The notes: generated by a model not told the origin, from the letters alone. DNA of 64,000 nucleotides from Hyphomicrobiales bacterium (GCA_016716745.1 JADJVD010000006.1:248001-312000), one strand, 5' to 3'; shown: positions 52,255 through 60,748, counted from the first letter of the stretch. Translations and numbers: made by a program.

Positions 52255-54102
52255 ATGACAACGATTCGTCTCACCATGGCGCAGGCGCTGGCCCGCGCGC
52301 TCGCCGCCCAGCAGGTCGAGATCGACGGCGCGCCCGTTCCGATGTTCGGCGGCGTCTGGGCGATCTTCGGTCACGGCAACGTCGCCGGTCTCGGCGAGGC
52401 GCTCTACGGTCTGCGCGAGACTCTGCCGACCTATCGCGCGCATAACGAGCAGGCGATGGCGCATGCCGCCGTCGCCTTCGCCAAGGCCTCGCGCCGGCGC
52501 CGCATGATGGCGGTGACGACCTCCATCGGCCCCGGCGCCACCAACATGGTGACGGCCGCCGCCGTCGCGCATGTCAACCGCCTGCCGGTTCTGTTCCTGC
52601 CGGGCGACGTGTTCGCCAATCGCAGGCCCGATCCGGTGTTGCAGCAGATCGAGGATTTTTCCGACGGCGCCGTCTCGGCGAACGACTGTTTCCGTCCCGT
52701 CTCGCGTTACTTCGACCGGTTGCAACGGCCCGAGCAGTTGATCCCAGCGCTCGAACGCGCCTTCGGCGTGCTGACCGATCCGGCGGCCTGCGGCCCCGTC
52801 ACGCTCGCGCTCTGTCAGGATGCGCAGGCCGAGGCCTACGATTATCCCGCGCACATGTTTCAGCCGCGCCTGTGGCGCGCGCGCCGGCCGCGGCCGGATC
52901 GCGCGGAGCTTGCGGCGGCCGCGTCCGCGCTGCGCGAGGCCAAGCGGCCCGTCATCGTCTGCGGCGGCGGCGTGCTGTATTCGCAGGCCGAGGAGGATCT
53001 CGCCTTCTTCGCCGAGACGCGCGGCGTGCCCATCGTCGAGACGCAGGCCGGCAAGAGCGCGCTCGTCGACGCCCATCCGATGAACATGGGCTCGGTCGGC
53101 GTCACCGGAACCGAAGCCTCGAACGGTCTGTGCGCTGAGGCCGATCTCGTGCTCGCCGTCGGAACGCGCTTGCAGGACTTCACCACCGGCTCGTGGGCGC
53201 TGTTCGCCGGCGAGGGGCGCCGCATCGTCGCGCTCAACACGCAGCCGCTGGACGCCGGCAAGCATCGCGCGCTGCCGCTCGTCGCCGACGCGCGCGAGGG
53301 GCTTCGCGAACTCGACGCCGCGCTCGGCGCCTGGGGCGCGCCGGCGGCGTGGACGCAGTCCGCGCGCGAGGCCAAGGCCGCATGGAGCCAGACGTCGGCG
53401 CGCTACACGCAGGCCGCCAATGTCGACCGCCCGAGCGACGCGCAGGTGATCGGCGCCGTGCAGCGTCAGGCGCAGCCGAACGACGTGGTGGTCTGCGCCG
53501 CCGGCGGCCTGCCGGGCGAATTGCACAAGCTCTGGCGCGCCGGCGCGCCGGGCGGATATCACATGGAATACGGCTATTCCTGCATGGGCTACGAGATCGC
53601 CGGCGGGCTCGGCGTCAAGATGGCGGACCCGGCGCGCGACGTGACCGTGATGGTCGGCGACGGCTCCTATCTTATGATGAACTCCGAGATCGCGACCTCG
53701 GTGATGCTCGGCTTGAAGCTCGTCATCGTCGTGCTCGACAATCGCGGCTTCGGTTGCATCAACCGCCTGCAGCGCGCCACCGGCGGCGCGCCATTCAACA
53801 ATCTGCTCGAGAACGCGCGCCACGAAACGCTGCCCGACATCGACTTCGCCGCGCACGCCGCCTCGCTCGGCGCCGCCGCCGAGAAGGTCGCGAGCCTCGG
53901 CGCGCTCGAGGACGCGCTGCGCCGCGCCCGCGCCAACGATCGCACGACGGTGATCGTGATCGACACCGATCCGATGATCTCGACGGACGCCGGCGGCGCG
54001 TGGTGGGACGTCGCGGTGCCGGAAGTGTCGGAGCGCGCCGAAGTGCGCGCCGCGCGCGAAACCTACGAGAAAGCCCTCGGCGCGCAGCGCCTCGGCGATT
54101 GA
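52255..54102 (+). CDS. iolD: 3D-(3,5/4)-trihydroxycyclohexane-1,2-dione acylhydrolase
   Basis: 615-residue thiamine-diphosphate enzyme that opens the ring of the inosose-derived dione to 5-deoxyglucuronate. The N-terminal PYR domain has HNEQAMAHAAVAFAKAS with the activating Glu; the C-terminal PP domain has the GDG motif with Asn at about 470 (VGDGSYLMMNSEIATSVM). The start lies 10 bp after iolC. Length matches the family. Confidence 0.95.
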   Translation: MTTIRLTMAQALARALAAQQVEIDGAPVPMFGGVWAIFGHGNVAGLGEALYGLRETLPTYRAHNEQAMAHAAVAFAKASRRRRMMAVTTSIGPGATNMVTAAAVAHVNRLPVLFLPGDVFANRRPDPVLQQIEDFSDGAVSANDCFRPVSRYFDRLQRPEQLIPALERAFGVLTDPAACGPVTLALCQDAQAEAYDYPAHMFQPRLWRARRPRPDRAELAAAASALREAKRPVIVCGGGVLYSQAEEDLAFFAETRGVPIVETQAGKSALVDAHPMNMGSVGVTGTEASNGLCAEADLVLAVGTRLQDFTTGSWALFAGEGRRIVALNTQPLDAGKHRALPLVADAREGLRELDAALGAWGAPAAWTQSAREAKAAWSQTSARYTQAANVDRPSDAQVIGAVQRQAQPNDVVVCAAGGLPGELHKLWRAGAPGGYHMEYGYSCMGYEIAGGLGVKMADPARDVTVMVGDGSYLMMNSEIATSVMLGLKLVIVVLDNRGFGCINRLQRATGGAPFNNLLENARHETLPDIDFAAHAASLGAAAEKVASLGALEDALRRARANDRTTVIVIDTDPMISTDAGGAWWDVAVPEVSERAEVRAARETYEKALGAQRLGD

Positions 54103-54141
54103 GATCGTGCGGGCGGCGCGCCCGCGAGGAAAGGAACAGGC

Positions 54142-55041
54142 ATGACGATCCGCATCGGCGCCAACCCCATCGGCTGGTCGAACGACGATCTGCAGGACAT
54201 CGGCGGCGCGACGCCGCTCGAGACCTGCCTTGCGGAGGCGAAGGAGGCGGGCTTCGTCGGCATGGAGCTGGGCCATAAGTTTCCGCGCGAGCCGAACGCG
54301 CTGAAGGCCGCGCTCGCGCCCTTCGGCATGGCGTGCGTCTCCGGCTGGTATTCGGCCGAACTGTTGCGCCGCGACGCCGATGCGGAAATGGCTGCGCTGC
54401 GGCCGCATCTCGATCTGCTGAAGGCGATGGGCTCGAATGTGCTCGTCTTCGCCGAAACCTCGAACGCGATCCATGGCGACCGCGCCAGGCCGCTGTCGCA
54501 GCGCCCGCATCTGAAGGCGGGGGAGTGGGCCGAGTTCGGCCGCAGGATCACGCAGGTCGCCGAGCGCACGCTCGCCGAGGGCGTGCGCCTCGTCTACCAC
54601 CACCACATGGGCACCGTGGTGGAGAGCGAGGCCGACATCGACGCCTTCATGAACGCGACGGGCGAGGCCGCGCATCTGTTGCTCGACACTGGTCACGCAA
54701 CATGGGGCGGCGCCGATCCCGCCGCGCTGGCGCGCCGCTATCGCGCCCGCATCAGCCACGTCCACGCCAAGGACGTGCGCAAGGATGTGATGGAGCAGGC
54801 GCGCCGCGAGGACTGGAGCTTCCTCGACGCGGTGCTCGGCAAGGGCGAGGCGCTCGGCGTCTACACCGTGCCGGGCGACGGCATGGTCGACTATCCGGCC
54901 GTGTTCCGCGCATTGCCGGGCTATTCCGGCTGGGTCGTCGTCGAGGCCGAGCAGGATCCCGAAAAGGCCAATCCGCTCGCCTACGCGAAGAAGGGCGTCG
55001 CGCATCTGCGCGCCGCGCTCGCGCAGGCCGGGCACGCCTGA
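54142..55041 (+). CDS. iolE: Myo-inosose-2 dehydratase
   Basis: 299-residue TIM-barrel sugar isomerase/epimerase fold protein that dehydrates 2-keto-myo-inositol to the dione used by IolD. It shows GANPIGWSNDDLQDIGG at the start, FVGMELGHKFPRE, YHHHMGTVVES, LLLDTGHATWGGADP and HVHAKDVRKDV, where His and Glu/Asp residues bind the metal. It lies 39 bp after iolD and 23 bp before iolB. Confidence 0.95.
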   Translation: MTIRIGANPIGWSNDDLQDIGGATPLETCLAEAKEAGFVGMELGHKFPREPNALKAALAPFGMACVSGWYSAELLRRDADAEMAALRPHLDLLKAMGSNVLVFAETSNAIHGDRARPLSQRPHLKAGEWAEFGRRITQVAERTLAEGVRLVYHHHMGTVVESEADIDAFMNATGEAAHLLLDTGHATWGGADPAALARRYRARISHVHAKDVRKDVMEQARREDWSFLDAVLGKGEALGVYTVPGDGMVDYPAVFRALPGYSGWVVVEAEQDPEKANPLAYAKKGVAHLRAALAQAGHA

Positions 55042-55064
55042 CGCCGCCACGAGAGAGACCGCTC

Positions 55065-55868
55065 ATGCCGAACCTGCTGCGCCATCCCACAGCTCCCGAC
55101 AGCGAAGGCGCGATCCATCGCATCACGCCAGAGAACGCGGGCTGGACCTATGTCGGCTTCGATCTGCATCGCATGGGCGACGGCGCGCGCCTGTCGCGCG
55201 AGACGGGCGGGCGCGAGGTCTGCCTCGTGCTGGTCTCGGGCAAGGCGCGCGTGTCGGCGGGCGGCGAGTCCTTCGGCGTGATCGGGGAGCGCGCCGATCC
55301 GTTCTCGGGCAAGCCGTGGTCGCTCTATGTTCCCGCGCGCTCGCAATGGCAGGTCTTCGCCGAAGGCCCGTGCGAACTCGCGGTCTGCTCCGCGCCCGCC
55401 AAAGGGAGCAAGCCGGCGCGCCTCATCCCGCCGGACGAGGTGGGCGAGGAGACGCGCGGCAAGGGAACCAACACGCGGCACGTCCGCAACATCCTGCCCG
55501 ATACGTCGCCGCATGCCGAAAGCCTGCTCGTCGTCGAAGTGATCACGCCCGGCGGCAACTGGTCGAGCTATCCCCCGCACAAGCACGACGTGAACGATCC
55601 CCCGCGCGAGACGCTGCTGGAGGAGACCTATTATCATCGCCTCGCGCGCGGCGCGGGCTTCGCGCTCCAGCGCGTCTACACCGACGATCTGTCGCTGAAC
55701 GAGACGATGGCGGTGTCGGACCGCGACGTCGTGCTCGTGCCGCGCGGTTATCACCCCGTCGGCGCGCCGCATGGCTTCGATCTCTACTATCTGAACGTGA
55801 TGGCCGGGCCGGTGCGCGAATGGCGGTTCACCATGGCGCCCGATCACGCTTTCCTTCAGTTCGCCTGA
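55065..55868 (+). CDS. iolB: 5-deoxy-glucuronate isomerase
   Basis: 267-residue bicupin enzyme that converts 5-deoxyglucuronate to 5-dehydro-2-deoxygluconate, the IolC substrate. The cupin metal site SSYPPHKHDVND and later LEETYYHRL, and PRGYHPVGAPHGFDLYYLNVMAGP, are family marks. GAGAGAGACC precedes ATG 55065. It is the last visible gene of the operon; iolG, iolA and the regulator are outside this window. Confidence 0.95.
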   Translation: MPNLLRHPTAPDSEGAIHRITPENAGWTYVGFDLHRMGDGARLSRETGGREVCLVLVSGKARVSAGGESFGVIGERADPFSGKPWSLYVPARSQWQVFAEGPCELAVCSAPAKGSKPARLIPPDEVGEETRGKGTNTRHVRNILPDTSPHAESLLVVEVITPGGNWSSYPPHKHDVNDPPRETLLEETYYHRLARGAGFALQRVYTDDLSLNETMAVSDRDVVLVPRGYHPVGAPHGFDLYYLNVMAGPVREWRFTMAPDHAFLQFA

Positions 55869-56203
55869 GCGCGCCTGCGCTTGAACGGATTGCGCTTGCG
55901 CAGGAAGGCCTCGACCGCCGGGCGCAGCGGCGCCTGCGCCGTTCGCGCGCCGGCGGGGTCGCGATGCAGCGTGATCTTGCCCGCGCCGCACTCGCCGCCG
56001 ACGAGCCGCAGCGGCGCGACGGGAAACAGCGCGTCGCCGATGTCGTAGACGCGGGCGATCGCCCCGTGCCGGCGGATGATCCTCGACGGCGACGGCCGGC
56101 GGCGCTGGTCGGCGATCCGCCATCCGGCGGCGCGGCGGTCGACGCCTGTTCGGCGGACGGCGCCATGACCGCACATCTCGCAATTCGTCCCGCGCACATG
56201 CAA
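55856..56203 (-). CDS. Hypothetical protein with N-terminal CxxC
   Basis: 115-residue frame beginning with TTG 56203 or GTG 56197. A CEMCGHG motif near the N-terminus and a later Cys (GGECGAG) could bind a metal, and the C-terminus is basic (RKRNPFKRRRAQAN). It overlaps the end of iolB by 13 bp on the other strand and follows phyR on the same strand. Lack of an ATG start and of a family leaves it doubtful. Confidence 0.35.
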   Translation of the reverse strand: MHVRGTNCEMCGHGAVRRTGVDRRAAGWRIADQRRRPSPSRIIRRHGAIARVYDIGDALFPVAPLRLVGGECGAGKITLHRDPAGARTAQAPLRPAVEAFLRKRNPFKRRRAQAN

Positions 56204-56239
56204 GCCGGGCCGCCCCGTGACGAGGAGACCCGGCGCCTC

Positions 56240-57016
56240 TCAGGCCTTCTGCATCTTGCGCTCGAAGAACAACGCCTGACTGATCGCGGCGCGCACCGAA
56301 TCCGGCTGGAAGGGCTTGGTGATCAGGAAGGCGGGTTCGGAGCGCTCGCCCGTCAGCAGCCGCTCGGGGTAGGCGGTGATGAAGATCACCGGAAGATCGA
56401 AGCCGGAGAGGATGTCGTTCACCGCGTCCAGCCCCGAGCTGCCGTCGGCGAGCTGGATGTCGGCGAGCACGAGACCGGGGCGCTTGTCCTTGGCGAGGGC
56501 GACGGCCTCGTCCCGGGTGCGGGCGATGCCGCAGACGCGGTGCCCGAGCTCCTCCACCAGCGTCTCGATGTCGAGCGCGATGATCGGCTCGTCCTCGATG
56601 ATCAGCACGTCCGTCGCGACCTGCTGCGCGATCTCGATTCCCGCCGTCTTGACCAGCTCCTGCGCCTCGGCCTCGTCGACCTCGAGGATGCGCGCCACAT
56701 CCTCGCTCGAGAAGCCCTCGACGGTGCGCAGCAGGAACGCCTGACGGGGCCGCGGCGTCACGGCGCCGAGACGGCGTTCCGCCGCATCGGCGGCGGCCGG
56801 CGCCGCGTTGACGCCGACCGACGACCACAGCTTCAGGAAGATGCGGTAGAGCGCGATCTTGGCGTCGATGTCGCGCGGGAAAGAGGACGGGTCGGCGACG
56901 AGCGCCTCGAGCGTGGCCACGACATAGGCGTCGCCGCTCGTCTGCGATCCGGTGAGGGCGCGGGCGAAGCGTCGAAGATAGGGGAGACAGGGCGCAATCG
57001 ACTTGCCGACGGACAT
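56240..57016 (-). CDS. phyR: General stress response regulator PhyR
   Basis: 258-residue anti-anti-sigma response regulator. Residues 1-125 are sigma-factor-like (sigma2 and sigma4 mimics, with RRLGAVTPRPRQAFLLRTVEG) and 135-255 are a receiver with acidic pocket EDEP (141-144) and phosphoacceptor Asp186 in LVLADIQLADG, plus the family FITAYPERLLTG. Upon phosphorylation it binds NepR and frees EcfG. It is divergent from nepR-ecfG. A run of G residues precedes ATG 57016. Its function depends on a HisKA_2 or HWE kinase, one of which is encoded nearby. Confidence 0.97.
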   Translation of the reverse strand: MSVGKSIAPCLPYLRRFARALTGSQTSGDAYVVATLEALVADPSSFPRDIDAKIALYRIFLKLWSSVGVNAAPAAADAAERRLGAVTPRPRQAFLLRTVEGFSSEDVARILEVDEAEAQELVKTAGIEIAQQVATDVLIIEDEPIIALDIETLVEELGHRVCGIARTRDEAVALAKDKRPGLVLADIQLADGSSGLDAVNDILSGFDLPVIFITAYPERLLTGERSEPAFLITKPFQPDSVRAAISQALFFERKMQKA

Positions 57017-57125
57017 CCCGCGCCCCCCACTCTACCGCCAGGACCGGAGATATGTTTGAGCGCTTATTGCACATTTCCAGTTCTACCGATCCGGCGCGCG
57101 GTCGAAAAATTTCCGCCGCGTCGCG

Positions 57126-57151
57126 GGAACCGGCCGTCGCTTGCGTAGTAT
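57126..57151 (+). promoter_or_regulatory. Candidate EcfG-dependent promoter of nepR-ecfG
   Basis: GGAAC at 57126-57130, followed after 17 nt by GTAT, resembles the EcfG consensus GGAAC-N16/17-GTT. The leader to nepR would be about 80 nt. Autoregulation of this locus by EcfG is known in several alphaproteobacteria, but the -10 match here is imperfect. Confidence 0.5.
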
Positions 57152-57238
57152 CTAGAGTTGGACCCGAGCCCCGAATGGGGCGGGCCCGGTCGTGCGGCTT
57201 CGAACGCCGGGGCCGGAAACGTTGTGGAGAGCAAGGAT

Positions 57239-57472
57239 ATGGCTGCCACGGGCGACGCCGGCGAGGCCGGACCTCGAAATGAGGGCGCCGCGACCGGTTC
57301 GCCCGTAGAGGACGGCGCGACCGATCGGGAGCCGGCGCCGATCGACCCCAGGCTCGACCGTTTGATCGGCCAATCGCTGGAGGCTCATTACGAGGACATT
57401 CTGTCGGCGCCGCTTCCCGACAGGTTCCTCGTCCTCCTCGCCCAGCTCGAAGCCTCGGAGCAGAAGGCTTGA
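57239..57472 (+). CDS. nepR: Anti-sigma factor NepR
   Basis: 77-residue protein with the NepR core: LDRLIGQSLEAHYEDILSAP followed by LPDRFLVLLAQLE, two amphipathic helices that clamp EcfG or PhyR. The N-terminal 40 residues are Gly/Ala/Asp rich and probably disordered. ATG 57239 with GGAGA 8 nt upstream is preferred to a start 27 codons earlier. Its stop overlaps the ecfG TTG start. Confidence 0.93.
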   Translation: MAATGDAGEAGPRNEGAATGSPVEDGATDREPAPIDPRLDRLIGQSLEAHYEDILSAPLPDRFLVLLAQLEASEQKA

Positions 57473-58020
57473 GCGCCGCCTTCCGGGATCTCCTCGTCGC
57501 GGAGCTGCCGAACCTGCGCGCCTTCGCCGCGTCGCTGTCCGGTTCGATGCAGCTCGCCGACGATCTCGTTCAGGACACGGCGGTCAAGGCCTGGAGCAAT
57601 CAGGACAAGTTCCAGCCCGGCACCAGCATCCGCGCCTGGCTGTTCACGATTCTGCGCAACACTTACTTTTCGCTCTATCGCAAGCGCGGACGTGAGGTTC
57701 AGGACGTCGATGGCGCCTATTCCGGCAGGATCGCCGTGATCGGCGGGCAGGAAAGCCATCTCGACCTCGCCGATTTTCGCAAGGCGCTGGCCTCGCTGCC
57801 GGACGAGCAGCGCGAGGCGCTGGTGATGATCGGGGCCTCGGGCCTGTCCTACGAGGAGGCGGCCGAGATCAGCGGCGTGCCGGTCGGCACCGTCAAGAGT
57901 CGCGTCAATCGCGCCCGCGCCAAGCTCGCGGCGCTGCTGGCCATCGAGTCGCCCGACGATTTCGGCCCCTCGAAGGACGCAGCCGGCGTGGCCCTGGGCG
58001 CGCATGTGCGGTCCGACTGA
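57469..58020 (+). CDS. ecfG: General stress sigma factor EcfG
   Basis: 183-residue extracytoplasmic-function sigma factor of the ECF15 group. Region 2 (NLRAFAASLSGSMQLADDLV, QDTAVKAWSNQDKFQPGTSI, RAWLFTILRNTYF) and region 4 (LPDEQREALVMIGASGLSYE, GVPVGTVKSRVNRARAKL) are complete. It starts with TTG 57469, overlapping the nepR TGA, which implies translational coupling and so tight stoichiometry of sigma and anti-sigma. It should activate GGAAC-type promoters. Confidence 0.95.
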   Translation: MSAAFRDLLVAELPNLRAFAASLSGSMQLADDLVQDTAVKAWSNQDKFQPGTSIRAWLFTILRNTYFSLYRKRGREVQDVDGAYSGRIAVIGGQESHLDLADFRKALASLPDEQREALVMIGASGLSYEEAAEISGVPVGTVKSRVNRARAKLAALLAIESPDDFGPSKDAAGVALGAHVRSD

Positions 58021-58038
58021 CCGACGGAGCCCGCAGGG

Positions 58039-59688
58039 ATGCTCTTTCATCGTTTCAGCTCGCTCCGCACGCGACTTGCCGCGATTTCGTTCGCCCTCAT
58101 GGCGCCGATGACCCTGATCGTCGGTCTCAACGCCGCGCTGACCTATTCCACGGTGCAGAAGGCGGTGGCGCTGGCGCCGGACGCCTCGGCGACGGCGCTG
58201 CGGCAGGCGCTGCGGGCGACGTTCTGGGGCGCGGCGCGCGTCGGCGTCACCGCCGGGCGAATGGCGTCGATGCGCGAGCCGGGCGAATGCGCCGCCGTGC
58301 TGGAGCAAACGCTCGCCGTCAACAGCGGCTATCTGGCGATCCGCATCGACGCCGACGGCCGCCGTTGCGCCGCCGTCCGCGCGGCCGATGCGGCGCGCAC
58401 GGAACCGATCGCCGCCGCCTTCGACCGGCCCGCGACCGGCGAGCCGACAGTCGGCGTCGACGGCGCCATCCGCATGTGGGTGACGACGGTGCGCGAGGGG
58501 GCGATGCACGCCCCCCTCATCGAGGCGCGCTTTGGCCCTCCCGGCTCGGAAGGCCGCGTTTGGATCATGCTGGGCGAAGACCTGCTCGAGGCCGTCGTCG
58601 TCAGCGCCGACAGCGCCACGACCGCCAGCCTCGGCCTCGTCGACGCTTCCGGCGCGCCTATGCTGGAGCGACGCGTCGAAGGCGAGGGCTGGCTGCCCGC
58701 CTCGGGCCTCGTCGCCATCGCCGACGAGCCGGCCAGAGTGCTGCGCGGACGCGACGGGGCCGAGCGCAGCTACGCCGTCAAGCCGTTGTTCGGTCCGTCG
58801 GCCTATGTCGTCGCCGGGCTCGATTCGCACTCGACGCGGATGGTGCTGTGGCAGCTCGCCTTGTCCATCGTCGTTCCCATCGCGACCTTGCTGGCGCTGC
58901 TTGTGCTGTATTCGCGGACGATGAAGTCGTCCGTGGTCGATTGGGTGGACTCGCTCGATTCCGTCGCCCGCCAGTCGACTTTCGATCCCGGCGTTCGCGC
59001 GCCCGTTTCGGCCCGCATGCCGGCCGAACTGCAAAACGTCGCGCGCTCCTTCAACGACATGCTGTCGAAGCGCGAGGCGCGCGAGAACGCGCTGTCGGGC
59101 GCGCTCGTCCACAACCAGTATCTGGCGCGCGAGCTGCACCATCGCGTCAAGAACAGTTTGCAGATCGTCCAGAGCCTGCTGGCTCAGGGCGCGCGCGAAG
59201 GATCGCCGGAGACGCGGGCGGCGATGGCGGCCGCGCAGGTGCGCGCCTATGTCCTGTCGGCCGCCTATCGCCGCGCCTTGGCGGACGGCGAGATGCGCCC
59301 GGTCGAACTCGACCCGCTGCTCGAGGACGTCGCCGGCTTCGCCGGCGGCCGGTTCGCGCGGCCCGGCCAGAGCGCGCAATGGACCTTCCACACCCGAAGC
59401 CGCGTGGCGATCGACGACGCGATCCCGCTCGGCATGATCGTGGTCGAACTGCTGGCGCGCGCGCTGCCCGCCGCGCAGGCCACGCGCGTCTCCGTCGCGA
59501 TGGAAGTCGACGCGGCCGGCTGGCGGCTGAGCGCAGGGACGGACGGGACGTTCGGCGCGGTCGACGATCTGCTCAAGGCGTTCGCGCGGCAAGCGGCTGC
59601 GACGATGAGCATATCGCCGGACGGGCGCGCGCTTTCGGCGGCTGCGCCGCTGCGCGTCGCAGGCGATCCGCCGGACGTCCAGGTTTGA
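58039..59688 (+). CDS. HisKA_2 sensor kinase of the stress locus, degenerate ATP-binding domain
   Basis: 549-residue membrane sensor beside ecfG. Membrane helices at about 15-35 and 268-290 enclose a periplasmic sensor of about 230 residues, followed by a HAMP-like stretch and a HisKA_2 box ELHHRVKNSLQIVQSLLAQG with phospho-His 368 and HRxxN. The following ATPase domain is odd: where the N box should read NELxxNA it has IVVELLARALP without the Asn, and no clear DxGxG box is found in the last 80 residues. It may therefore be a PhyK-like kinase with reduced activity or, more likely, a phosphatase/phosphotransfer regulator of PhyR like PhyP-type proteins. Its start is 18 bp after ecfG. Confidence 0.8.
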   Translation: MLFHRFSSLRTRLAAISFALMAPMTLIVGLNAALTYSTVQKAVALAPDASATALRQALRATFWGAARVGVTAGRMASMREPGECAAVLEQTLAVNSGYLAIRIDADGRRCAAVRAADAARTEPIAAAFDRPATGEPTVGVDGAIRMWVTTVREGAMHAPLIEARFGPPGSEGRVWIMLGEDLLEAVVVSADSATTASLGLVDASGAPMLERRVEGEGWLPASGLVAIADEPARVLRGRDGAERSYAVKPLFGPSAYVVAGLDSHSTRMVLWQLALSIVVPIATLLALLVLYSRTMKSSVVDWVDSLDSVARQSTFDPGVRAPVSARMPAELQNVARSFNDMLSKREARENALSGALVHNQYLARELHHRVKNSLQIVQSLLAQGAREGSPETRAAMAAAQVRAYVLSAAYRRALADGEMRPVELDPLLEDVAGFAGGRFARPGQSAQWTFHTRSRVAIDDAIPLGMIVVELLARALPAAQATRVSVAMEVDAAGWRLSAGTDGTFGAVDDLLKAFARQAAATMSISPDGRALSAAAPLRVAGDPPDVQV

Positions 59689-59689
59689 C

Positions 59690-59714
59690 GGAACTTTTTC
59701 GGGATTTGCGGATT
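59690..59714 (+). promoter_or_regulatory. Candidate EcfG-type promoter before the DUF883 gene
   Basis: GGAAC at 59690-59694 followed by a 16-nt spacer and GATT. The -35 is a perfect match to the EcfG motif and the -10 is weak. It lies about 50 bp before the DUF883-like start, a common general-stress target class. Confidence 0.4.
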
Positions 59715-59764
59715 GTGCAACCAGAGCTCGCCGCACAGGGCGCGCGGCCGCAAGGGGTGCAAAG

Positions 59765-60088
59765 ATGGATCAGAAGGACGTGCACGCGCAGATCGACGAT
59801 CTGCGCTCCGATATCGCCGGTCTCGCGCAGAAGATTGCGGGCTATGTGGAGCGCGATTCCGCCGCGCTCGGCGAGGCCGTCTCGCGCGGCGCGCGATACG
59901 CCCGCCGGGCCGTCGACAAGCAGTTCGCCACCGCTGCCGCGCAGGGCGCGGACATGGCCGACGCCGCCCGCGCCCGGACGAACGACCTGCAGGATGCGGT
60001 GGAGGCCTACGTCTCAGAGAACCCGATCCGCTCGATCGCGATCGCGGCTGGGATCGGCCTTCTGCTCGGCGCGATGAGCCGGCGATGA
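59765..60088 (+). CDS. DUF883/ElaB-YqjD-like membrane protein
   Basis: 107-residue protein with a charged coiled-coil-like body (IDDLRSDIAGLAQKIAGYVERD, ARARTNDLQDAVEAYVSE) and a C-terminal membrane helix (RSIAIAAGIGLLLGAMSRR). This matches DUF883 (YqjD/ElaB) proteins, which bind ribosomes at the inner membrane in stationary phase in enterics. It probably belongs to the stress regulon. Confidence 0.75.
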   Translation: MDQKDVHAQIDDLRSDIAGLAQKIAGYVERDSAALGEAVSRGARYARRAVDKQFATAAAQGADMADAARARTNDLQDAVEAYVSENPIRSIAIAAGIGLLLGAMSRR

Positions 60089-60498
60089 TGGCGCTGTTCG
60101 CTCCGCTCGCGGCCTACGCCGCCAACGAGGTGCGGGGCGTCGTCGGCCGGCAGGTGTCGAGGATCGCCGGATATGCGATCGCCGCGCTTGGCGCCGTCGG
60201 TCTCGCGATCGTCGGGCTCGTCAGCCTGCATCGCTATCTTGGCGACCTCTGGGGCCCGTACATGGCCGATCTCGCATTGGCCGGCGTGATGATCGCGGTG
60301 ATCGCGGCCGGATATGTCTACGCCTTGCTCGCCTCGCGCCCGCCGCGCGAGGCGCCGCAGGCGAGCGCGCTGTCGGCGGCGGCGGCTTCGGCGCCGGCGG
60401 CGCTTGGGCTTCTGAAGGCGGGCGGGCGCGGCGGACTCTACGCCGCCGCCGCGGCGATCCTCGTCGGCGTTCTGGCCGGCCGGGCCGCGCAACGCTGA
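60085..60498 (+). CDS. Small membrane protein, phage-holin-like/DUF1469-type
   Basis: 137-residue protein starting MMALFAPLAAYAANEV, overlapping the preceding stop. Two strong membrane helices (IAGYAIAALGAVGLAIVGLV and LALAGVMIAVIAAGYVYALL) and a third weaker hydrophobic tail. It resembles the phage-holin/YqjE family that is often linked to YqjD/ElaB genes. Coupled translation with the DUF883 gene supports a shared role, whose nature is unknown. Confidence 0.65.
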   Translation: MMALFAPLAAYAANEVRGVVGRQVSRIAGYAIAALGAVGLAIVGLVSLHRYLGDLWGPYMADLALAGVMIAVIAAGYVYALLASRPPREAPQASALSAAAASAPAALGLLKAGGRGGLYAAAAAILVGVLAGRAAQR

Positions 60499-60528
60499 AC
60501 CGGGCTGCAAAGGCCCTCGTCGCATCCG

Positions 60529-60565
60529 AAGGGGCCTCGCGCGGCCCCTTCCTGCGTTTCGCTTT
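60529..60565 (+). terminator. Candidate terminator of the DUF883 pair
   Basis: 8-bp perfect stem AAGGGGCC / GGCCCCTT with a 6-nt loop, followed by CCTGCGTTTCGCTTTT. The T-rich run is broken, so it may be inefficient. It lies 30 bp after the membrane-protein stop. Confidence 0.55.
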
Positions 60566-60580
60566 TCGGCATGTCGGCGC

Positions 60581-60655
60581 TGGTGCCGGATGAGGGGATT
60601 GAACCCCCGACCTTCGGTTTACAAAACCGCTGCTCTACCGCTGAGCTAATCCGGC
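60581..60655 (-). tRNA. tRNA-Thr (anticodon TGT)
   Basis: On the minus strand the acceptor stem GCCGGAT / ATCCGGC, D-arm GCTCAGCGGTAGAGC, anticodon loop TTTGTAA and T-arm GGGGGTTCAATCCCC with encoded CCA form a complete tRNA. The anticodon TGT lies at 60621-60623 (written ACA on the plus strand). The first pair of the anticodon stem is a G-A mismatch. Confidence 0.95.
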
Positions 60656-60718
60656 GGCGCGAAAGCGCTACCAGCCTGCGACATTTCACGCAACAGTGGT
60701 CAAATTGTCGCCATGGGG

Positions 60719-60748
60719 GTGACGCCAGGGCGGCGCAAACCGTATATA
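60719..60748 (+). promoter_or_regulatory. Candidate promoter of the small secreted protein
   Basis: GTGACG at 60719-60724 and TATATA at 60743-60748 with an 18-bp spacer, about 78 bp before the start of the secreted-protein gene. Confidence 0.45.

Noticed and set aside
57388..59736. 782-residue minus-strand frame over ecfG and the sensor gene
   Set aside because: Antisense shadow; EcfG and HisKA_2 motifs are on the plus strand.
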